DNA from: Pseudoalteromonas sp. DL-6
GTDB lineage: Bacteria > Pseudomonadota > Gammaproteobacteria > Enterobacterales > Alteromonadaceae
Reading direction: 5' to 3'
DNA length: 64,000 nucleotides
NCBI RefSeq assembly: GCF_004328665.1
Contig: NZ_CP019771.1
Span: forward strand, 372,001-436,000
A program made the position numbers and the translations under genes. This document shows positions 25,720-34,642 of this stretch, one piece after another (the stretch's first letter is position 1; each line of letters begins with the position of its first letter). The notes beneath the pieces are model-generated. The model saw only the letters and a program-made list of their open reading frames with translations, made no database searches and was not told the DNA's origin.

Positions 25720-26472
25720 CTATAAGCCACCAGCTAGGTCCAAGAAATTTCCTGTCGAGAATGACGACTTTTCTGAAGCTAGCCAATAGATAGCTTCGGC
25801 AACCTCTTCAGGTTCCCCGCCTCTTTTAAGTGGAATGATATTTTTTAATCTTTCGATACGTTCAGGCTCCCCACCATCGGTATGCATATCAGTGTGAATT
25901 AATCCTGGTCGTACGCAATTCACACGAATACCTTCAGCTGCAACCTCTAAGGATAAACCTTTAGTTAACGTATCAATTGCTCCTTTCGATGCTGCATAAT
26001 CAATATATTCATTGGGAGAACCAGAACGAGATGCTCCTGAAGACACATTAACAATAACACCGCCAAAACCACCATTGCGAGTAGACATGCGCTTTACAGC
26101 CTCTCGACTGCATAAAAAGTAACTAGTGACATTGTTTATGAGTATTGAATTTATTCTATCAGCAGTCATATCCTCTAAACGTGATTGCTTTTTTAAGATA
26201 CCAGCATTATTTACTAATATTGTAAGCTTACCTAACTCTTTATCCACAGTTGAAAACATTCGAGTTACGTCATTTTCGCAAGAGACATCAGCTTGCACAG
26301 TAATGCACTTACCACCTTGTGCGATTATTGTTTCTGCTAGTTTATTAGCTGATTTTAAATTTGATTTATAGTTGATACATACAGCATAACCTTTACTAGC
26401 AAATAGTAGTGCTGTTGCAGCTCCAATTCCACGTCCAGCTCCTGTAATTATTGCTACTTTTTGAGAGCTCAT
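25720..26472 (-). CDS. Short-chain dehydrogenase/reductase (cassette 4)
   Basis: A 250-residue classical SDR. It has the cofactor loop TGAGRGIG, NNAG (VNNAG), catalytic Ser in NVSSG and the YxxxK pair in YIDYAASKGAI. The residue pattern CINYKSN after the second strand suggests NADP preference. The C-terminus is a standard LDLAGGL. Such enzymes resemble FabG and glucose 1-dehydrogenase; the substrate is unknown. AAGGG precedes the ATG by seven bases. Confidence 0.9.
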   Translation of the reverse strand: MSSQKVAIITGAGRGIGAATALLFASKGYAVCINYKSNLKSANKLAETIIAQGGKCITVQADVSCENDVTRMFSTVDKELGKLTILVNNAGILKKQSRLEDMTADRINSILINNVTSYFLCSREAVKRMSTRNGGFGGVIVNVSSGASRSGSPNEYIDYAASKGAIDTLTKGLSLEVAAEGIRVNCVRPGLIHTDMHTDGGEPERIERLKNIIPLKRGGEPEEVAEAIYWLASEKSSFSTGNFLDLAGGL

Positions 26473-26503
26473 AAATACCCTTGTTCACTTGAGTTAGGGC
26501 AAT

Positions 26504-26601
26504 GCATAACGCCCGCTTCCACATAACACCGTTACCACCTAGAACCAACGTATGATAAACATATCACGCATTGGCTGCCCCTACCGAGGCGTCTGTTATT
26601 C
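26504..26601 (-). repeat. attC site of the VOC cassette
   Basis: Minus-strand cores are GAATAAC (26601-26595, overlapping the VOC TAG) and GTTATGC (26510-26504). GCC boxes lie within both flanks. The halves pair less well than in the neighbouring sites, so this copy is partly decayed. Confidence 0.65.
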
Positions 26602-27017
26602 TACCTTTTCGCCATTGGATGGCTTGGGTTTAATTGAAGAAGATCCCACAAATTCCCATACAAGTCTTCAAAAACAGCTACCGTGCCATAGTCTTCTTCT
26701 GTTGGTTCGCGGACGAAGTTAATACCAATCGATTTCATACGATTAAAGTCACGCCAGAAGTCATCAGTATTTAGGAACAGGAATACTCGGCCGCCTGATT
26801 GATTACCAATGAAGTCATGCTGCTCTGGCTTCGAAGCTCTAGCAAGTAATAACGTAACACCATGAAAATTTGGTGGAGCTACAACCACCCAACGTTTGTC
26901 TTGTTCAGGTTGATGAGTATCTTCAATAAGTTCAAATTTGAGTTTGTTTACATAAAAATCAATTGCTTCATCATAATCTTTTACAACTAAAGCGATATGG
27001 ACAATATTCTGTTTCAT
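26601..27017 (-). CDS. VOC-family (glyoxalase/bleomycin resistance fold) protein (cassette 3)
   Basis: A 138-residue VOC-fold protein with two beta-alpha-beta-beta-beta modules: IVHIALVVKDYDEAIDFY and FLFLNTDDFWRDFNRMKS. A metal-ligand glutamate appears in AVFEDLYGNLWDLLQL. The start at 27017 (MKQNIVHI) has AAGGA seven bases before it, whereas an upstream TTG has none. Members bind small molecules or metals and act as glyoxalases, dioxygenases or drug-binding proteins; which of these applies cannot be read here. Confidence 0.85.
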   Translation of the reverse strand: MKQNIVHIALVVKDYDEAIDFYVNKLKFELIEDTHQPEQDKRWVVVAPPNFHGVTLLLARASKPEQHDFIGNQSGGRVFLFLNTDDFWRDFNRMKSIGINFVREPTEEDYGTVAVFEDLYGNLWDLLQLNPSHPMAKR

Positions 27018-27047
27018 AGTATTCCTTTTTGAAGATTTCAACCTTTA

Positions 27048-27396
27048 GTATAACAGCCTAGTCAGGGATCCTTTCCTCAAAAAGCGCTCACTGTCGTCAG
27101 TCATTTTTACTGGCAAGCGATTATCAACCATAAAATTGTAAAAACGAAAAGCCAATGGGGTCAAATATTGACTTCAGACATAAAAATTCTTAAATGACCG
27201 CTTCTCGCTCAAATAAGACCCCGAAAAGTTGCTCATATAGCTATCTAGATTAACGCTTTCAAAAAACAGAATATATTTCGAGAACTACCTTTAAAGCCCT
27301 AGAAACGGAAGTTTACTCCCGTTTTGTACTTTAAGATTATAAGCTAGTATCTAGTGAAAGCTGGGAAGTCTACATCGAACACATCTGTATTAGTGC
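27048..27396. other. Long non-coding junction with one attC core and a GGGGTC-flanked segment
   Basis: GTATAAC (27048-27054) marks the core next to the VOC gene. The 340 bp that follow hold no gene. GGGGTC (27157-27162) and GACCCC (27217-27222) are inverted arms 54 bp apart within an AT-rich segment, which may be a small repeat or mobile remnant. No second attC core is recognisable. Confidence 0.4.
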
Positions 27397-27765
27397 TCAT
27401 CCGAAGATATGGAATCCAGTTTGCAACCTTTCGACGATCGCGACCAAGCCTATTGCCATTACCACACCTATAAGAAGCACTCCGAAAACAAGACACACAT
27501 AGAGCAATGTCCAAGCACTGGCAGTTTTTAACCCCGCCTGCTCTTCGGAAGTCTTATCGGAACATCGGTAGATTTGACTCAAACTTCTTTCCACCCCAAG
27601 AACGGTGCCACCGATCACTCCAAAAAGCAGTGCGACCGCGAAAGTGAGGACCCGATACTCCGCATTAGCAAAGCCATCCCACAAAAGAATAGCGCCGTTG
27701 GTCCAAGCTAATACAGTGCAACCCCATGAAGCAAGTTGATAAACAATTGTTAGTCTTTGGGTCAT
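27397..27765 (-). CDS. Small membrane protein of unknown function (cassette 2)
   Basis: A 122-residue protein with three predicted membrane helices: about residues 11-30, 40-60 and 86-112. A short charged loop (ERSLSQIYRCSDKTSEEQ) lies between the second and third. I do not recognise the family. A weak TGAG ribosome site precedes the ATG. Cassette arrays often carry such small membrane proteins, some in toxin or phage-defence roles, but nothing in this sequence supports a particular one. Confidence 0.65.
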   Translation of the reverse strand: MTQRLTIVYQLASWGCTVLAWTNGAILLWDGFANAEYRVLTFAVALLFGVIGGTVLGVERSLSQIYRCSDKTSEEQAGLKTASAWTLLYVCLVFGVLLIGVVMAIGLVAIVERLQTGFHIFG

Positions 27766-27791
27766 TAATTACTCATTTTTTTGGATTGTCT

Positions 27792-27918
27792 GCCTAACGC
27801 TGCGTCAAGTGGTGAAGAACGCCAACCACCATACCTAACCCACTATATCTTAAACACTAAATTAAACTTGAACTGAGATCGCAAAGTGTTGTGAATCCGC
27901 CTTAACGCTTTGTTATGG
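27792..27918 (-). repeat. attC site of the cupin cassette
   Basis: A 127-bp site of Vibrio-repeat-like length. Minus-strand cores are CCATAAC (27918-27912) and GTTAGGC (27798-27792), the canonical GTTRRRY form. The inner boxes CGTTAAGGCGG and GACGCAGCGTTAG flank an imperfectly paired middle. Confidence 0.8.
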
Positions 27919-27922
27919 CGAT

Positions 27923-28273
27923 TTATTTTAGACTTGCTTGGATTATCAGTAACTCAATTTCATGGTCCGATGTATTAACCAAACCATGGGTGCCAAAACG
28001 TTTATTAACTATCATATCTCCTGAGGCCACTTTTCTGTCCTCTCCTTCAATGGTCATAGTGCCTTCACCTTTCAAAATAATGTACATTTCTTCGTTATCT
28101 CCGTGAGAATGCTCTCCCATAGAACTTCCAGGTGGCATAACGACACGGATGGCAAAATCCCAAGCACCATCGAAATCTTTACGTCTGAATGCACGATAGA
28201 TATCTATTGAACCTTGTCCATCATGGCTATTTTCGTCGACTTCTTTATCGCAAGTGTAGAAATTACGTATCAT
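27923..28273 (-). CDS. Cupin-fold protein (cassette 1)
   Basis: A 116-residue single-domain cupin. Motif 1 is intact (GEHSHGDNEEMYIILKGEG, with two His and one Glu metal ligands) and motif 2 lies at SGDMIVNKRFGTHGLVN (His ligand). Such proteins bind a metal and act as isomerases, dioxygenases or sugar-binding proteins. GGA lies six bases before the ATG. It is the first gene after the array edge, thus the best placed to be expressed from an upstream promoter. Confidence 0.85.
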   Translation of the reverse strand: MIRNFYTCDKEVDENSHDGQGSIDIYRAFRRKDFDGAWDFAIRVVMPPGSSMGEHSHGDNEEMYIILKGEGTMTIEGEDRKVASGDMIVNKRFGTHGLVNTSDHEIELLIIQASLK

Positions 28274-28388
28274 CTTTTCCGAATTCCTTTTTGATTATTT
28301 TCCACAGTTCAACTGAGCGCCATAACAACTTTATCAGAGGGTACTTTCCCTATAATGGCGCGAAAAGTCCTTATTTTATGAACTTATA

Positions 28389-28418
28389 TTAATAGCAAAT
28401 ATTGTAAGCTATTGCCAA
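28389..28418 (-). promoter_or_regulatory. Promoter reading into the cassette array
   Basis: On the minus strand TTGGCA (28418-28413), an 18-base spacer and TATTAA (28394-28389) form a good sigma-70 promoter that points at the first cassette, about 63 bp before the GTTATGGC array edge. It occupies the place of an integron Pc promoter. The region 28327-28779 otherwise holds only a doubtful 66-codon ORF and the chemoreceptor promoter. Confidence 0.5.
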
Positions 28419-28484
28419 ATATAAACATTATGCTTTCTGTAGTTTATATAAATATGTAAAAAACAGGAAAGTTTCCCCTTATTC

Positions 28485-28685
28485 TTACTCGGTTAATGAC
28501 GGCTCACCTGAAAAATCGGTTATCGCTCTAAGCGGCACTTCAATCACACATAATTTGCTTGGCGTCTTGCAAACAATGGCAAGCTTACCTCCCCTCCTAT
28601 TTACAGTAACAATAATAAAAATTGATTGTACTATGCGAGTAAAAGCTTTTTTAGATGAACCAGTCGTTAATAACTTAAAACACAT
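28485..28685 (-). CDS. Doubtful 66-residue ORF at the array edge
   Basis: An ATG-started frame of 66 codons on the minus strand with a plausible lysine/valine composition (KLAIVCKTPSKLCVIEV). I find no family, no clear ribosome site and no coupling with neighbours. It lies where an integrase gene or attI would be expected but is not a recombinase fragment as far as I can see. It may be chance. Confidence 0.2.
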   Translation of the reverse strand: MCFKLLTTGSSKKAFTRIVQSIFIIVTVNRRGGKLAIVCKTPSKLCVIEVPLRAITDFSGEPSLTE

Positions 28686-28779
28686 AAGAGTTATTAAGCT
28701 AAATAATTTTTTATAAAAATTCAGTAAAATTTTTTTTCCAGATTATACTTTTTTATTATTGCTGTAATTTTGGACAACT

Positions 28780-30405
28780 ATGTTAAACAATTATTCTGTG
28801 CGTACCCGTTTAGCAGTGCTTGCATTGCTACCAATTATGATTTTTTTAATTACATCGTTTTTTTCAATAAACACAATGGGAAGGTTAGTAGCAGGGATTG
28901 ATAGTTTATACGACGACCGTGTCGTACCACTTAAACAAATTAAACATGTGTCAGATAATTACGCTGTAAATATTGTTGATTTACTTCACAAGTATCGTGC
29001 TGACTCTATTACCAAGTCAGAACTCTTAGCAAATGTTAATGAGGCTAGAAATACGGCTGATAATGAATGGAAAGCTTACTTAAGCACACAGTTAACAGCT
29101 GAAGAAAAGCGCTTGGTAGATAACGTTGAAAATAAACTAAAGCCTGTGCTCGTGCATTTGAATAATTTAATTGTAAGTATTAATAGTGGTGAATTTTTAT
29201 CACTACCACAAAATCAATTTGTTTATGAGCTTTACCAACTCTTTGATCCGCTTAGTGCCAGTTACCAGGCTTTGATTGATTTGCAGCTTAAAGAAGCGAG
29301 TGACTTTAGAGTTAAAGCTGATGAAAATTATCAATTTATAAAATTTATAATGAGTGTGACAATCGCGATATTAATTTTACTTCTACTGATTGTTGCCTAC
29401 TTTATTTACTGCTCGATACAAAACCCATTAATGTCATTACGCGATACCATAACGGATATTGCAACCAATGCTGATTTAACAGCTCGTGCTAAGGTTCAGG
29501 GTAAAGATGAGATTGCAGATACCGCATCTAACTTTAATGATATGTTACTTCGGATCCAAGGTTTAGTAAAAGATATGGCAGGCGCAACACTAACACTTGC
29601 TTCGGCAGCTGAAGAAATGAACTCTATTAGTATTCAAGTAGCCAGTACAGCAACCCAGCAAGAGCAACAATCAGCTATGATTGCAACTGCAATTACCCAA
29701 ATGAGTAGTGCAATAGAACAAGTTGCTCAAAACGCGCAAATAACCTCTGATAAAGCCACAAGTGCTGACATAAAAGCAGGCCAAGGTCAGCAAGCTGTTG
29801 CTGATAATATCGAGTCAATAAATACACTTTCAACTTTGGTTAATACAAATACGCAGCTTATTACAGATCTAAATACACAAACCAATGATATAAACCAAGT
29901 TGTGATGATGATCCAAAGTGTTGCTGAGCAAACTAACTTGTTAGCCTTAAACGCAGCCATTGAAGCAGCAAGAGCTGGCGACTCAGGTCGAGGTTTTGCC
30001 GTTGTAGCCGATGAGGTAAGACAACTTGCCCACAATACTCAAAAAGCAACCGCTAGCATTAATGAAATGATCACAAAACTACAAGGCATGGCTCAGCAAG
30101 CTGTTAATGCGATGGGTAACGCTGAAAGCAGCGCTAAAGAGAGTGTCGACCATGCTAATTATTCTTCACAGGTACTCAGCGAAATTAACCAAGAAGTTAC
30201 CGAAATTGCAGATATGAATACTCAAATATCAACCGCAACTCAGGAGCAAAAAATGGTCGCAAATGAACTAAGCAGCAATATTAATGAGTTTAGCGCGAGT
30301 ATTACTTCTGTCAGCGAAAGCTCGCAACAAAATGCTCAAGCATCGCAAGAACTCGCACAGCTTGCGGCAATGCTACAAGGACAAGTTAATGTATTTAAAG
30401 TTTAG
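28780..30405 (+). CDS. Methyl-accepting chemotaxis protein with HAMP domain
   Basis: A 541-residue chemoreceptor. Two membrane helices (about 11-30 and 190-212) frame a periplasmic helical sensor of about 155 residues, likely a four-helix bundle. A HAMP follows (about 213-265), then the signalling hairpin whose tip is [20 protein letters not shown], diagnostic of MCPs. It would control the CheA/CheW array in response to a ligand that cannot be read from sequence. GGA lies five bases before the ATG. A strong hairpin follows at 30459. Confidence 0.93.
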   Translation: MLNNYSVRTRLAVLALLPIMIFLITSFFSINTMGRLVAGIDSLYDDRVVPLKQIKHVSDNYAVNIVDLLHKYRADSITKSELLANVNEARNTADNEWKAYLSTQLTAEEKRLVDNVENKLKPVLVHLNNLIVSINSGEFLSLPQNQFVYELYQLFDPLSASYQALIDLQLKEASDFRVKADENYQFIKFIMSVTIAILILLLLIVAYFIYCSIQNPLMSLRDTITDIATNADLTARAKVQGKDEIADTASNFNDMLLRIQGLVKDMAGATLTLASAAEEMNSISIQVASTATQQEQQSAMIATAITQMSSAIEQVAQNAQITSDKATSADIKAGQGQQAVADNIESINTLSTLVNTNTQLITDLNTQTNDINQVVMMIQSVAEQTNLLALNAAIEAARAGDSGRGFAVVADEVRQLAHNTQKATASINEMITKLQGMAQQAVNAMGNAESSAKESVDHANYSSQVLSEINQEVTEIADMNTQISTATQEQKMVANELSSNINEFSASITSVSESSQQNAQASQELAQLAAMLQGQVNVFKV

Positions 30406-30458
30406 GTGCTTTAATTTTGAGGCATATTAGCGCTTATACTTTAAATAAAAACCTTATT

Positions 30459-30488
30459 TGCCATCATTTAAATGATTAAATGATGGCA
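30459..30488. terminator. Bidirectional hairpin between convergent genes
   Basis: A perfect 12-bp stem (TGCCATCATTTA / TAAATGATGGCA) with a 6-base loop lies between the chemoreceptor and the convergent small gene, with no long T-run on either side. Confidence 0.7.
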
Positions 30489-30499
30489 TATTGGTTACT

Positions 30500-30811
30500 T
30501 TAAGCGCTAGTTTGATTAGACAATATAGTTATCCAATCACTGGGGTTTGAAAGTATAAACTGATATGAGCTGCCATCTTGCGTGAAAACCTCTATTGCAT
30601 CAGCCGTTATTGGAATAAGGCCTGCGCCCTTACCTTTACATTCAACCACGTTTAAAATTGTATTACGTGGAATTGTATGTGGTTCTAACCCCAATTTTTC
30701 ATTAAAAGGTTCAAAATTTACATTAGTCTGCGTAATCCAAAACTTTCCGTCCGCTTTCATGACTCCATTTTGAATGGTTGCCGTAGTTGATTTAACAATT
30801 GTTGATTGCAT
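30500..30811 (-). CDS. GRAM/PH-like small protein of unknown function
   Basis: A 103-residue protein made mostly of beta strands, ending in one helix (NPSDWITILSNQ). The order (GVMKADGKFWITQTNVNFEPFN, then AIEVFTQDGSSYQFILSN) resembles GRAM/PH-like domains, which bind lipids or peptides. The start is the ATG at 30811 with AAGGA seven bases upstream; a longer form of 134 residues has no ribosome site. It lacks a signal peptide, so it is cytoplasmic. Confidence 0.6.
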   Translation of the reverse strand: MQSTIVKSTTATIQNGVMKADGKFWITQTNVNFEPFNEKLGLEPHTIPRNTILNVVECKGKGAGLIPITADAIEVFTQDGSSYQFILSNPSDWITILSNQTSA

Positions 30812-30992
30812 ATTTAATTCCTTTACACGTGTATATAACTTCAAATTGCTCAACTTCCATCTGTTTGTAATTACAGTAAACTTGAGAGCTAAACGCAAGC
30901 TCATTTATTCATCAACATTATTAAAACAGTAACTAATTTTAAAAATTATCCTTATATATTTACCTGCTTTAAACTTTGTGGAATAATCGCCA

Positions 30993-31160
30993 TCCTCTTA
31001 GGGGAGTAGCCCGCTCAGTAATGAGTAAACTTATCAACATAATTGCACCTCATGTGCATGGTAAGTTTGTAATGTTGTAGCAAGCGTTATCGGCGAGACC
31101 TAGGTAGACACTATCCTCATGGCGGGAGATAGGTGTTTGCCTTGGTTTAGTATTCCCGCC
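30993..31160 (+). ncRNA. yybP-ykoY (manganese) riboswitch
   Basis: The leader has the hallmark TTAGGGGAGTAGCC (30998-31011) and a later GGCGAGACCTAGGTAG, whose CCTAG pairs with TTAGG to close the aptamer. After it, ACACTATC and GATAGGTGT form a hairpin whose loop carries GGCGGGA (31121-31127), complementary to TCCCGCC (31154-31160) next to the ribosome site of the transporter gene. Manganese binding should change access to that site. The downstream gene is a TMEM165/GDT1-type transporter, a known partner of this class. Confidence 0.85.
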
Positions 31161-31174
31161 TGAAGATTATACTA

Positions 31175-31735
31175 ATGGATATTTTTTTAACCTCTACCGT
31201 CACTGTTGCCCTTGCCGAAATTGGTGATAAAACTCAACTTCTATCGTTATTACTCGCGGCACGTTTTCATAATAAAATAGCGCTTATTTTAGGCATTCTT
31301 GCCGCTACTATAATCAATCATGGTTTATCTGCCTGGTTTGGTGATTGGCTGAGCGGAAACTTTGCCGACGAATACTTACCTTGGATAGTTAATATAAGCT
31401 TTATTGTGGTAGGGCTGTGGCTGCTTATTCCCGATAAAGACGAGGAAGTTAGCCACAAGTACGATCGTTATGGCGCATTTTTAGTGGCTTTAATTTTATT
31501 TTTTATCGCTGAAATTGGCGACAAAACTCAAATAGCGACTGTGTTATTAGGTGCACAATATCAATCTGTTTTGTGGGTAACAATTGGTACAACACTGGGT
31601 ATGCTAATCGCAAATGTACCTGTTATTTATGCTGGTAAGGCATTACTAAAACGGCTCCCGTTAAACACTGTAAGAGCTATTGCCGCCACTGTATTTGTAT
31701 TACTAGGTGTTTATGGCTTAATAACCATGGTGTGA
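31175..31735 (+). CDS. TMEM165/GDT1 family manganese (or calcium) transporter
   Basis: A 186-residue six-helix inner-membrane protein made of two related halves, each with the family motif ExGDKT: AEIGDKTQLLSLLL and AEIGDKTQIATVLL. Members export Mn2+ or move Ca2+; the upstream riboswitch of the manganese class favours Mn2+ export. TGAAGA lies eight bases before the ATG. Confidence 0.92.
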   Translation: MDIFLTSTVTVALAEIGDKTQLLSLLLAARFHNKIALILGILAATIINHGLSAWFGDWLSGNFADEYLPWIVNISFIVVGLWLLIPDKDEEVSHKYDRYGAFLVALILFFIAEIGDKTQIATVLLGAQYQSVLWVTIGTTLGMLIANVPVIYAGKALLKRLPLNTVRAIAATVFVLLGVYGLITMV

Positions 31736-31750
31736 TTAAGTAACCTTCAA

Positions 31751-31784
31751 CAAAAAACCGCTTACCTAAAGTAGGTAAGCGGTT
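31751..31784 (-). terminator. Terminator of the minus-strand chemoreceptor unit
   Basis: A perfect 12-bp stem (AACCGCTTACCT / AGGTAAGCGGTT) with a 5-base loop. On the minus strand it ends in a run of six T residues, so it terminates the gene ending at 31829; it also separates that unit from the transporter gene. Confidence 0.88.
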
Positions 31785-31828
31785 CAAGGATGTATAAGCA
31801 GTTTTCGTAGAATAAAAATGAGCCTCTT

Positions 31829-32353
31829 TTACACTCGGTTAATACAATAACACCCTTTTGTATCGGCAATTAATAATGACGAGTTAAAACCAGCTTGTAG
31901 ATTACTGATCACGGTCTCTACAAACCCACTACCTTGTGAACAAGCCAAGCCTTCTGATAAAGGCCCTGCATAAACAAAATCACCGTTTTTATCAATTAAC
32001 ACTGCAGCTGGCGTTGCCGGGACCACTGACTTTAGCTGGCTATTGAGTTTAAATGTTTGCACCTCAACGCCTTGACTTTTCGCAAAACGTTGTAAGGCTG
32101 ATAAATGTGGTTTAGCTTGTATGGTACAACCACAATTATCTTCTGTGATGATAAGTAGTTGCGCTGTATCTTTGTTTTGCCAAACCACTTGCTGTTTAAA
32201 TTGCGAAAACCAGTTATGTCGATCCAGCATTTTATTTTCATCAAACGGCTTTAATTGCCCAAGTTGAAAATACACTAAACCCGACACAACAACGACAAGC
32301 CACACACCAATCAATGCAAAAATAAAATAGCGCTTATTAGTTAAATTTTGCAA
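31829..32353 (-). CDS. Membrane-anchored thioredoxin-fold-like protein (DUF6436-like)
   Basis: A 174-residue protein with one N-terminal membrane helix ([18 protein letters not shown]) and a periplasmic domain. This has a thioredoxin-like pattern: [15 protein letters not shown] with a CGC pair, [17 protein letters not shown], and a last CYC near the C-terminus (GCYCINRV). A redox role is inferred. The start is a TTG inside the chemoreceptor gene, so translation is coupled by the 17-bp overlap. The name DUF6436 is recalled from resemblance and not checked. Confidence 0.65.
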   Translation of the reverse strand: MQNLTNKRYFIFALIGVWLVVVVSGLVYFQLGQLKPFDENKMLDRHNWFSQFKQQVVWQNKDTAQLLIITEDNCGCTIQAKPHLSALQRFAKSQGVEVQTFKLNSQLKSVVPATPAAVLIDKNGDFVYAGPLSEGLACSQGSGFVETVISNLQAGFNSSLLIADTKGCYCINRV

Positions 32354-33803
32354 TACTTTGCTCTAACACGTCGATACTAACATCAATCATTTGTACCTTG
32401 GCGGTTAGTTGTTCAACAATTTTTCCATCTTCATGTTGGCGTTGGCGCATTTGATCTGTGCTAGTTGCAATCTGTTCGGTATTTCCAGCCTGTTCAGCAA
32501 CTACTTGCGCAACCGAGTTAGAGCTTGAAGATACGGCCTGTATTTGCTCACTCATTGACGAAATATTTTCTTTCATGGTGGCACTAATTTTTGTTAGATC
32601 TACAACAAACTCAACACACTGATTCATCGATTGTGTTGAAGTACGACTATTATTCACCAAATCTGTTAACGTTGATGCTATTTTTGCTGTTGTTTGCTGG
32701 CTGTTATTCGCTAAAGAACGAACCTCATCTGCAACTACAGCAAAACCACGACCATGCTCGCCCGCTCTGGCGGCTTCAATTGCAGCATTTAAGGCTAACA
32801 AGTTAGTTTGATCGGCTATACCTGATATTTCATTCAACAAACTTGTAATTACATCACCAGCAGCCACTAAGTGGCTTAACTGCTCTTCTGTATTGGTTAA
32901 TAACGTGAGCAACTCTTTGCTTTTACTGTCTGTTTGTAACACTTCTTGCAAAGCAACATGGGCAGAATCGGTAATACTACTAACTTGCTGCTTTAAAATA
33001 TCGCTTTCTTGCTCAACCAGTTTAAAGCCATGGGCTACTTGTGAACCTGAATTAGCAATATCATCTGTTTGTGTATTTCGGTGTTTCGCACTGTCTGCTA
33101 ACTTATCGTGCACATTTATAAGCTCTTGGGAGTTATTTTTTAATGAATCAGATTGAGTTTGAACCTGTTTAATAACATCCGACAAGTATTCCAGCAGGGT
33201 GTTAAAGCCTACCACTGCACTGCTATCTGTATCATCTGCTCGCATCGAGAGTTTTATCTGATTAGGGTCTTGCATTATTTGTTCAGTGGCATAACTTAAC
33301 GACAAACCCGCACGACGTTCACGCTTTAATGTCACTGCAATATAGCCAGCAACAAGCGCTTCAACAATGGCATAGGCCGCATGAATGAGTACCGTTGAAA
33401 AAGCTAAACGATCAGGGTCGAAAACATAAAACCCAGTATTTTGAGTCTGCAGGTAGTAAAAAGATAAATGATGAATAGCAACAAACACAATGGCCGTAAT
33501 AAATACCCGCCATTCAACAAACATTATCAGCATGGCTAAGAAAATAAATATTTCGAAATGCACCTCAATAAGCCCATACGCTTGCTGAATATGCAAAAAT
33601 GAAAACATCATAATTGCAGCAGCGACTACATGAGGTGTAACTTTACTTTCGGGTTGGGTTTTTAATAACCAAATAGGAAGCAAGCATAAGGGCAAGCCGA
33701 CCAGAAATGCCTCTGTTAATGTATCAAAATAAAGGCCTATACCAATAGACTCTACAAATAATAAACAGAATATGATTGTAAACAATCGACTCACACTAGA
33801 CAT
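32337..33803 (-). CDS. Chemoreceptor-like protein with multi-helix membrane sensor
   Basis: A 488-residue MCP-type signaller. Residues 1-175 contain about six membrane helices and no periplasmic domain, so it senses within or near the membrane. There is no clear HAMP; a short linker ([19 protein letters not shown]) leads into the coiled signalling domain with the tip [24 protein letters not shown] lies ahead of the ATG. It overlaps the thioredoxin-fold gene downstream, which suggests a joint redox or energy-taxis role (inferred). Confidence 0.88.
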   Translation of the reverse strand: MSSVSRLFTIIFCLLFVESIGIGLYFDTLTEAFLVGLPLCLLPIWLLKTQPESKVTPHVVAAAIMMFSFLHIQQAYGLIEVHFEIFIFLAMLIMFVEWRVFITAIVFVAIHHLSFYYLQTQNTGFYVFDPDRLAFSTVLIHAAYAIVEALVAGYIAVTLKRERRAGLSLSYATEQIMQDPNQIKLSMRADDTDSSAVVGFNTLLEYLSDVIKQVQTQSDSLKNNSQELINVHDKLADSAKHRNTQTDDIANSGSQVAHGFKLVEQESDILKQQVSSITDSAHVALQEVLQTDSKSKELLTLLTNTEEQLSHLVAAGDVITSLLNEISGIADQTNLLALNAAIEAARAGEHGRGFAVVADEVRSLANNSQQTTAKIASTLTDLVNNSRTSTQSMNQCVEFVVDLTKISATMKENISSMSEQIQAVSSSSNSVAQVVAEQAGNTEQIATSTDQMRQRQHEDGKIVEQLTAKVQMIDVSIDVLEQSIAKFN

Positions 33804-33934
33804 AAAAACCTTAATTAATTTTATAATAATTAAACACGCTCATTGTTAGTATAACCTACAACAACTCGCAATTTTTTATCTTAAATCAAACTAAGAATGA
33901 TTATACTGTTTGATTTAAAAATGTTTTTAGTGCG

Positions 33935-34489
33935 CTACTTAACTATTGATAGTATTTGTTTAAAAGTAGACGTCCCTGCTTTTTTTGTCCATTGAAATAT
34001 AATAGTTTCAACGCAAGATATTATAGCACCTGCTTGACGAAGCTGCTCAATCGCAATGGCTTTATGCTCTACATTTCGTGAGGCTATTGCATCAGCAGCA
34101 ACTGTTACTGCATACCCTTGTTGTAGTAAATCTAAACATGTTTGTAACACACAGACATGCGCTTCAGTGCCAATAACCACCACATGAGGTCGTTGTAATT
34201 GCGAAAGAGTATCTAAAAAACCGTCTTCGGCGCAGGCACTAAAATTTATTTTTTCAATATACTGAGCGTTTGGTAAAGCTTGCTTTATTTTCTCATCAGT
34301 TTCACCTAGTCCTTTTTTATAATGCTCTGTAATTATTGAAGGAATTTGATGAATAGCACTTGCATTTGCAAGCTGTAAAGCACAATCTAAGGTGCTATTA
34401 AATGAAGCTATGGCGGGTGCCAATTTACTTTGTAAGTCGATTACTAAAAGTACACTATGTTCTAAGTTGATATTTTCTCTAAAATTCAT
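33935..34489 (-). CDS. Isochorismatase-family cysteine hydrolase
   Basis: A 184-residue YcaC/isochorismatase-fold enzyme. The aspartate of the triad is in VLLVIDLQSKL and the catalytic cysteine in GTEAHVCVLQTCLD, with a lysine candidate in YIEKINFSA. The start at 34489 is decided by AAGGA six bases upstream. Members hydrolyse isochorismate, nicotinamide or ureides; the substrate cannot be told. It stands alone, with a promoter region shared with the large sensor gene. Confidence 0.85.
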   Translation of the reverse strand: MNFRENINLEHSVLLVIDLQSKLAPAIASFNSTLDCALQLANASAIHQIPSIITEHYKKGLGETDEKIKQALPNAQYIEKINFSACAEDGFLDTLSQLQRPHVVVIGTEAHVCVLQTCLDLLQQGYAVTVAADAIASRNVEHKAIAIEQLRQAGAIISCVETIIFQWTKKAGTSTFKQILSIVK

Positions 34490-34642
34490 CTGTAGTCCTT
34501 TTACTTTAATTAGAATAACGTGTAATGCCCACACAAAAAAACAACAATTAATTCACATTTAATGCTTTTTGTAATTTTTGAATTAAACTCATGTTATATT
34601 ACACCAATACTAAATACTAAACTTGTCAGTTAAAAAAGGTAA

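Larger units (their letters stand above)
22906..28326 (-). mobile_element. Integron gene-cassette array without integrase (CALIN), seven cassettes
   Basis: Seven genes in one direction are each followed by an attC-like site or half-site. Five full sites are visible (22906-22989, 23442-23535, 24030-24089, 26504-26601, 27792-27918); two junctions (25411 and 27048) show only the GTATAAC core. Complete sites share the RYYYAAC ... GTTRRRY cores, AACAAGGCG / GCGTTAT inner boxes and an imperfect stem between them. The functions are unrelated, as is typical of cassettes. No tyrosine integrase gene lies within the window on either side. The upstream edge (28319-28326) is GTTATGGC on the minus strand. 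Confidence 0.85.

Noticed and set aside
28327..28779. Integrase gene (intI) next to the array
   Set aside because: No frame of a tyrosine recombinase size or with R-H-R-Y motifs is present in any frame; the only ORF is 66 codons and unlike an integrase.
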